Positions 6,931 through 9,410 of a stretch of DNA of 9,410 nt are shown here, one piece after another. The stretch is from Spirochaetae bacterium HGW-Spirochaetae-9. GTDB taxonomy: Bacteria > Spirochaetota > Spirochaetia > Treponematales > Rectinemataceae. The stretch's first letter is position 1. Every line of letters starts with the position of its first letter. Location: the NCBI GenBank assembly GCA_002839205.1, contig PGXP01000046.1, positions 1-9,410 of the forward strand, read 5' to 3'. The position numbers and the translations under genes are program-made. Below the pieces are notes generated by a model. That model ran no database searches. It was not told the DNA's origin and saw only the letters and a list, made by a program, of their open reading frames with translations.

Positions 6931-7488
6931 ATGAAACTGTGTAAATCCCTGTCTCCCCTTGTCTTTGCCTGTATGGTGTTGATTGGCATTACGCTTGCTT
7001 CTTGCGCTTCTGCCCCCTCTGTCAGCGAAAACAGCATAACTGTCGAATATCTGACACGTGAGCAAGTGATAAAAAGGTTTGGAATTGATCAGAAAAAGGA
7101 TCCTTTCATTGCACCAACTGGAATACTCAAAGGCAAGCCATACGAATTCGTCGTTTTTAAGCTTTCTCTGTCTTTAGCAGAAAAAACCTCAATCAAGCTC
7201 ACTGTCGACACCAGGGATAATAACGGCAGTAGCCTTTCCCATTGGTCCAAGGAAGATTTTACGGAAATGTGGAAGAGCTGGAATGCTGATGAAGCCAGCA
7301 TGATGAACAGAGAAAAGATCATTGAGGATTTTTATGCTCCAGATACTTCCTTCAGCGTTAAGAAGGGAAAAAGTGAACTGTATATAGTACTTATTGGAAA
7401 GAATCCATTGATTCTCCCAATCAATGTTACCGTCGATGTACATGCTGAAAGCCTTATCCCTTATGCGAAAACATTTCTTATCGAGTGA
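6931..7488 (+). CDS. Predicted lipoprotein of unknown function
   Basis: A 185-residue exported lipoprotein. The N-terminus (MKLCKS, then a hydrophobic core) leads to the lipobox L22-A-S-C25, followed by a Ser/Ala/Pro-rich linker. Lipidation at Cys25 should anchor it to a membrane, with the rest in the periplasm or at the surface. The mature part has several probable beta strands (for example YEFVVFKLSLSL, TSIKLTVDTRD, SELYIVLIGK, INVTVDVHAE) around a helical, Trp- and Met-containing middle; I do not recognise the domain. ATG 6931 is the likely start because the signal peptide begins there. An in-frame TTG at 6913 lies in the terminator T-run and is unlikely. No Shine-Dalgarno precedes the ATG. 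GC content is visibly lower than in flanking genes (about 39% over 7081-7200, counted by hand). It ends 26 nt before the EIIA gene and is probably co-transcribed with it. Confidence 0.8.
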   Translation: MKLCKSLSPLVFACMVLIGITLASCASAPSVSENSITVEYLTREQVIKRFGIDQKKDPFIAPTGILKGKPYEFVVFKLSLSLAEKTSIKLTVDTRDNNGSSLSHWSKEDFTEMWKSWNADEASMMNREKIIEDFYAPDTSFSVKKGKSELYIVLIGKNPLILPINVTVDVHAESLIPYAKTFLIE

Positions 7489-7514
7489 TGCGGAATCCGG
7501 GATGGTGATTGAAA

Positions 7515-7979
7515 ATGAGGAAATCGGTTCATGTTTTGGAATTACTGTCGCGCGGTGATACGTATAATAATATAAAAGGCGATACTCCAGAGCTTGTCTT
7601 GGAAATGCTCGCTAAAATCATCCGGCTTCCAAAAGGGATGGACAGGCTGATGTTGAAATCGGCTTTGATTGAAAGAGAAAAACTGGGTTCTACGGCTGTA
7701 GGCGAAGGAATTGCAATACCCCATCCGAGGGCGCCAATTGTCGGCAAGGGGCAAGCGACATTGTCGATCGGCTACCTGGATACGCCTGTCCTTTGGAATG
7801 CGATGGATGGAATACCTGTGACTTCTTTGTTCCTATTGCTCTCCGATGATTCATCCCTTCATCTTGCTGCGCTTTCGGAAATCGCTCAACTGATGACCTG
7901 TGAAAGATTTCGAGTACTGATGGCAAAAAAGCCACAAAAAGCTGAGCTTCTTCAATTCTTGACCGATATCAATTTTTGA
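7515..7979 (+). CDS. PtsN-like PTS EIIA protein (fructose/mannitol-type IIA domain)
   Basis: A 154-residue cytoplasmic protein forming one EIIA domain. The motif E53-x-E-K-L-G-S-T-A-V-G-x-G-I-A-I-P-H70-P-R contains the family's phosphorylated histidine (His70). The later V-T-S-L-F-L-L-L-S, H-L-A-A-L-S-E-I-A and the C-terminal helix also fit. The domain accepts phosphate from HPr. When it stands alone, without EIIB or EIIC as here, it usually regulates rather than transports sugar, as PtsN does. Some relatives carry an N-terminal DNA-binding domain; this one has only about 12 residues ahead of the domain. I chose ATG 7515 over the in-frame TTG 7509; neither has a strong ribosome binding site. 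The gene follows the lipoprotein gene, is also AT-rich, and overlaps the end of rlmE on the other strand by 11 bp. The family is clear; the target it controls is unknown. Confidence 0.88.
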   Translation: MRKSVHVLELLSRGDTYNNIKGDTPELVLEMLAKIIRLPKGMDRLMLKSALIEREKLGSTAVGEGIAIPHPRAPIVGKGQATLSIGYLDTPVLWNAMDGIPVTSLFLLLSDDSSLHLAALSEIAQLMTCERFRVLMAKKPQKAELLQFLTDINF

Positions 7980-8565
7980 ATCCCGTCGCCACGAGGTAGG
8001 TCTCGAAGGATTGTGCCCGGCAGGCTTCGGGCTTGTAGCCGCGCGCTTGGGCGAAATGGGTTTTCAGTTCGTCGATGAGGCGCTTTTCCTCCCCGCCCTG
8101 AAATATTTTCATCACGAGGGCTCCCCCAGGCGCGAGCACTTCGAGGGCAAGCCCTATGACGGATTCGACGAGTTCCTCCGAGCGTCCCTGGTCCACGAGA
8201 CGATTGCCCGTGGTAGAGGGGGCCGCGTCGGACACTACGAGGGAGTAGGGGCCTGTCGCGCGCAAGGATGCACGGACGTTTTCATCGAGGATGGAGCCTT
8301 TGATAAAGCGAAAACCGGCATCCTTCGGGGCTATGCCGAGATCCTGTATGTCGACGGCGGCGAGGCTGCCCTGACCGGCCAGCCGCCTGAGAATCCAGAG
8401 ACTCCAGGAGCCGGGAGCGGCGCCTATGTCCAGGATGCGCGGTCCTGTCTGCTTTATGAGATTGAACTTGGCGACAATCTCCTCGAGCTTGTAGACGGAG
8501 CGGGCGGGATAGCCCTCTTTCTTGGCTTTGAGCGACCAGAAATCGGGCTTGTCATATCCTGCCAT
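7969..8565 (-). CDS. rlmE: 23S rRNA 2'-O-ribose methyltransferase RlmE (FtsJ/RrmJ)
   Basis: A 198-residue cytoplasmic enzyme. RlmE uses S-adenosylmethionine to methylate the 2'-OH of U2552 (E. coli numbering) in the 23S rRNA A-loop during late 50S assembly. The SAM site is clear: D46-I-G-A-A-P-G-S-W-S, then acidic V-D72 at the end of strand 2. The catalytic tetrad is complete: K26 (S-V-Y-K-L), D113 (V-S-D-A-A-P), K153 (L-V-M-K-I-F-Q-G) and E188 (S-F-E-T-Y-L-V-A-T-G). The N-terminal R-S-V-Y-K-L-E-E and the length match the family. It starts 8 nt after the htpG stop, so both are probably in one operon, with only a weak ribosome binding site. Its 3' end overlaps the convergent EIIA gene. Nothing in the sequence suggests loss of activity. 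Confidence 0.95.
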   Translation of the reverse strand: MAGYDKPDFWSLKAKKEGYPARSVYKLEEIVAKFNLIKQTGPRILDIGAAPGSWSLWILRRLAGQGSLAAVDIQDLGIAPKDAGFRFIKGSILDENVRASLRATGPYSLVVSDAAPSTTGNRLVDQGRSEELVESVIGLALEVLAPGGALVMKIFQGGEEKRLIDELKTHFAQARGYKPEACRAQSFETYLVATGFKN

Positions 8566-8573
8566 CGCGGGCT

Positions 8574-9410
8574 TCAGGCCTTCGCCAGCTGGCGGTTGAG
8601 ACGCTCGATGAATTCGGCCGGCTGGATGAACTTGTGTCCCTCGGCGAGGAGGGCCTGGTCGAGGAGGATGTTCGCGATGTCCTCGGCGTCCTGGGTGGCC
8701 CCCGCGTCCTCGGGCGACGCGATGTGCGCGGCCTCCAATGCCGCCAGCTTCTTCACGAGGGCATGGCCGGGGTTGATCTCGAGGATGGGGGTGGACTCGG
8801 GCATGTCGACATTCGAAATTCTCTTCATAAGCTCCCTGTACTGGAGGGTGGGGTCGTCCTTGTCCATGACGACGCAGGAAGGGCTCTTCGCCAGGCGCTT
8901 GGATAGGCGGACATCCTTGACCTTGGCGCCCAGGATGCGCTTGGCTGCCTCGGCCGCCTTCTTCCCGACCTCCTCGTCCTGGGCTGCGTCGGTGCCTTCC
9001 TTGCCTGTGCCGAGATCTTCGTCCGAGTCGGCGTGGTTGACGCTCTTGAAGGAAAGTCCGTCGAACTGGCCGGCCGTGTTGAAGGCGATCTCGTCGATCT
9101 CGTCGGAGCCGATGAGAACCTCGATGCCCTTCGCCGCGAAAGCCTCAAGCAAGGGGCTGGCGCGCAGGCGCTCCTCGGTGTTGCCGGTGATGTAATAGAT
9201 TACCTTGCGGTCGCCTGCCCTGGCCTTGTAATCCTCGAGGCTTGTCCATCCCTCGACGCCCGTGCTCTTGTAGCGCACGAGGCCGAGGAGGGTTTTCTGA
9301 TTCTGCCAGTCGGAGCAGAGGCCTTCCTTTATCTGCGTGTTGAAGAGATCGGCGAATTTCGTGAATTTTTCGGGATTGTTCTTGGCGAGCGACTCGAGCT
9401 CGGAAAATAA
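8574..9410 (-). CDS. htpG: Chaperone HtpG (Hsp90), C-terminal part, cut by window edge
   Basis: The frame is open from 9410 to the stop at 8574-8576, giving 278 residues, less than half of a usual HtpG of about 620-640. The 5' part with the ATPase domain lies beyond the right edge, so the GTG at 9278 is internal. Visible family landmarks, in order: N-P-E-K-F and I-K-E-G-L at the end of the middle-domain helices, L-L-G-L-V-R-Y-K-S-T, I-Y-Y-I-T-G-N-T-E-E, then E-A-F-A-A-K-G-I-E-V-L with D-E-I-D-E. After these come an acidic linker rich in Asp, Glu, Gly and Lys, the V-K-D-V-R-L-S-K-R-L-A-K-S-P-S-C motif, and P-I-L-E-I-N-P-G-H-A-L-V-K-K-L of the dimerisation domain. HtpG is a cytosolic ATP-dependent dimeric chaperone. 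It precedes rlmE by 8 nt. DNA here is GC-rich (42 of 60 bases in 8641-8700). Confidence 0.95.
   Translation of the reverse strand, partial: LFSELESLAKNNPEKFTKFADLFNTQIKEGLCSDWQNQKTLLGLVRYKSTGVEGWTSLEDYKARAGDRKVIYYITGNTEERLRASPLLEAFAAKGIEVLIGSDEIDEIAFNTAGQFDGLSFKSVNHADSDEDLGTGKEGTDAAQDEEVGKKAAEAAKRILGAKVKDVRLSKRLAKSPSCVVMDKDDPTLQYRELMKRISNVDMPESTPILEINPGHALVKKLAALEAAHIASPEDAGATQDAEDIANILLDQALLAEGHKFIQPAEFIERLNRQLAKA

Noticed and set aside
6094..7065. Open frame of 323 codons on the minus strand opposite the barrel gene
   Set aside because: Its protein is Asp/Glu/Gly/His-rich without any domain, and it crosses the terminator. The plus strand has a signal peptide, ribosome binding site and barrel pattern, so this is an antisense shadow.
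8011..9195. Open frame of 394 codons on the plus strand opposite rlmE and htpG
   Set aside because: The minus strand encodes two unmistakable conserved proteins here. The plus frame is low-complexity (Ser/Arg/Ala-rich) and arises from GC-rich codon third positions.
1..9410. CRISPR array, IS element, tRNA/rRNA gene, toxin-antitoxin or phage defence system
   Set aside because: I looked for spaced direct repeats, transposase or integrase motifs, tRNA-like cloverleafs and defence domains on both strands and saw none.

Overview
The window reads as ordinary chromosomal DNA from a Gram-negative-type bacterium, and a spirochaete (Treponema/Spirochaeta-like) is my best guess. The clues are an RND pump operon with a PII-like PG0541-type protein and divergent TolC-like proteins, a small abundant-type outer-membrane barrel, a lipoprotein, and a lone PtsN-like EIIA protein. 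The taxonomic call is inference; no rRNA or marker gene here settles it. There are no tRNA or rRNA genes, IS elements, CRISPR arrays or phage genes. Most genes are moderately to strongly GC-rich, but the two genes at 6931-7979 are clearly AT-richer.

Layout. (1) Positions 1-5647, plus strand: a tightly packed efflux operon. It holds an RND inner-membrane transporter (5' end cut by the window), a 107-residue PII-like transporter-associated protein, and two different TolC-family proteins in tandem. The junctions overlap or are 2 nt apart and two have clear Shine-Dalgarno sequences, so the four genes are probably co-transcribed and translationally coupled. The periplasmic adaptor is probably upstream, outside the window. 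(2) Positions 5648-5931: a 284-bp regulatory region with a weak hairpin behind the operon, a possible promoter overlapping an inverted repeat, a near-consensus sigma-70-type promoter, and a 66-nt leader with a GC-rich hairpin and an AAGGAGG ribosome binding site. (3) Positions 5932-6861: a secreted beta-barrel outer-membrane protein, followed by a textbook intrinsic terminator at 6884-6914. (4) Positions 6931-7979: an AT-richer pair, an unrecognised lipoprotein and a PtsN-like fructose-type PTS EIIA. A candidate promoter lies inside the terminator and would start the mRNA at or next to the lipoprotein ATG. (5) Positions 7969-9410, minus strand: rlmE (23S rRNA 2'-O-methyltransferase) directly behind the 3' part of htpG (Hsp90), which runs off the right edge. 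rlmE converges on the EIIA gene and overlaps it by 11 bp.

How the parts fit. Operon 1 should build a tripartite export machine with a PII-like small protein as a possible cytoplasmic sensor or regulator. The first TolC-like protein seems to lack both segments that normally make the outer-membrane beta strands, while the second has both, which suggests a division of labour. The barrel protein looks independently and strongly expressed. htpG-rlmE is a housekeeping/stress pair. I see no clearly new defence or mobile system. The points most worth a second look are the asymmetric TolC pair with the PII-like protein, and the terminator-embedded promoter with its possibly leaderless lipoprotein mRNA.
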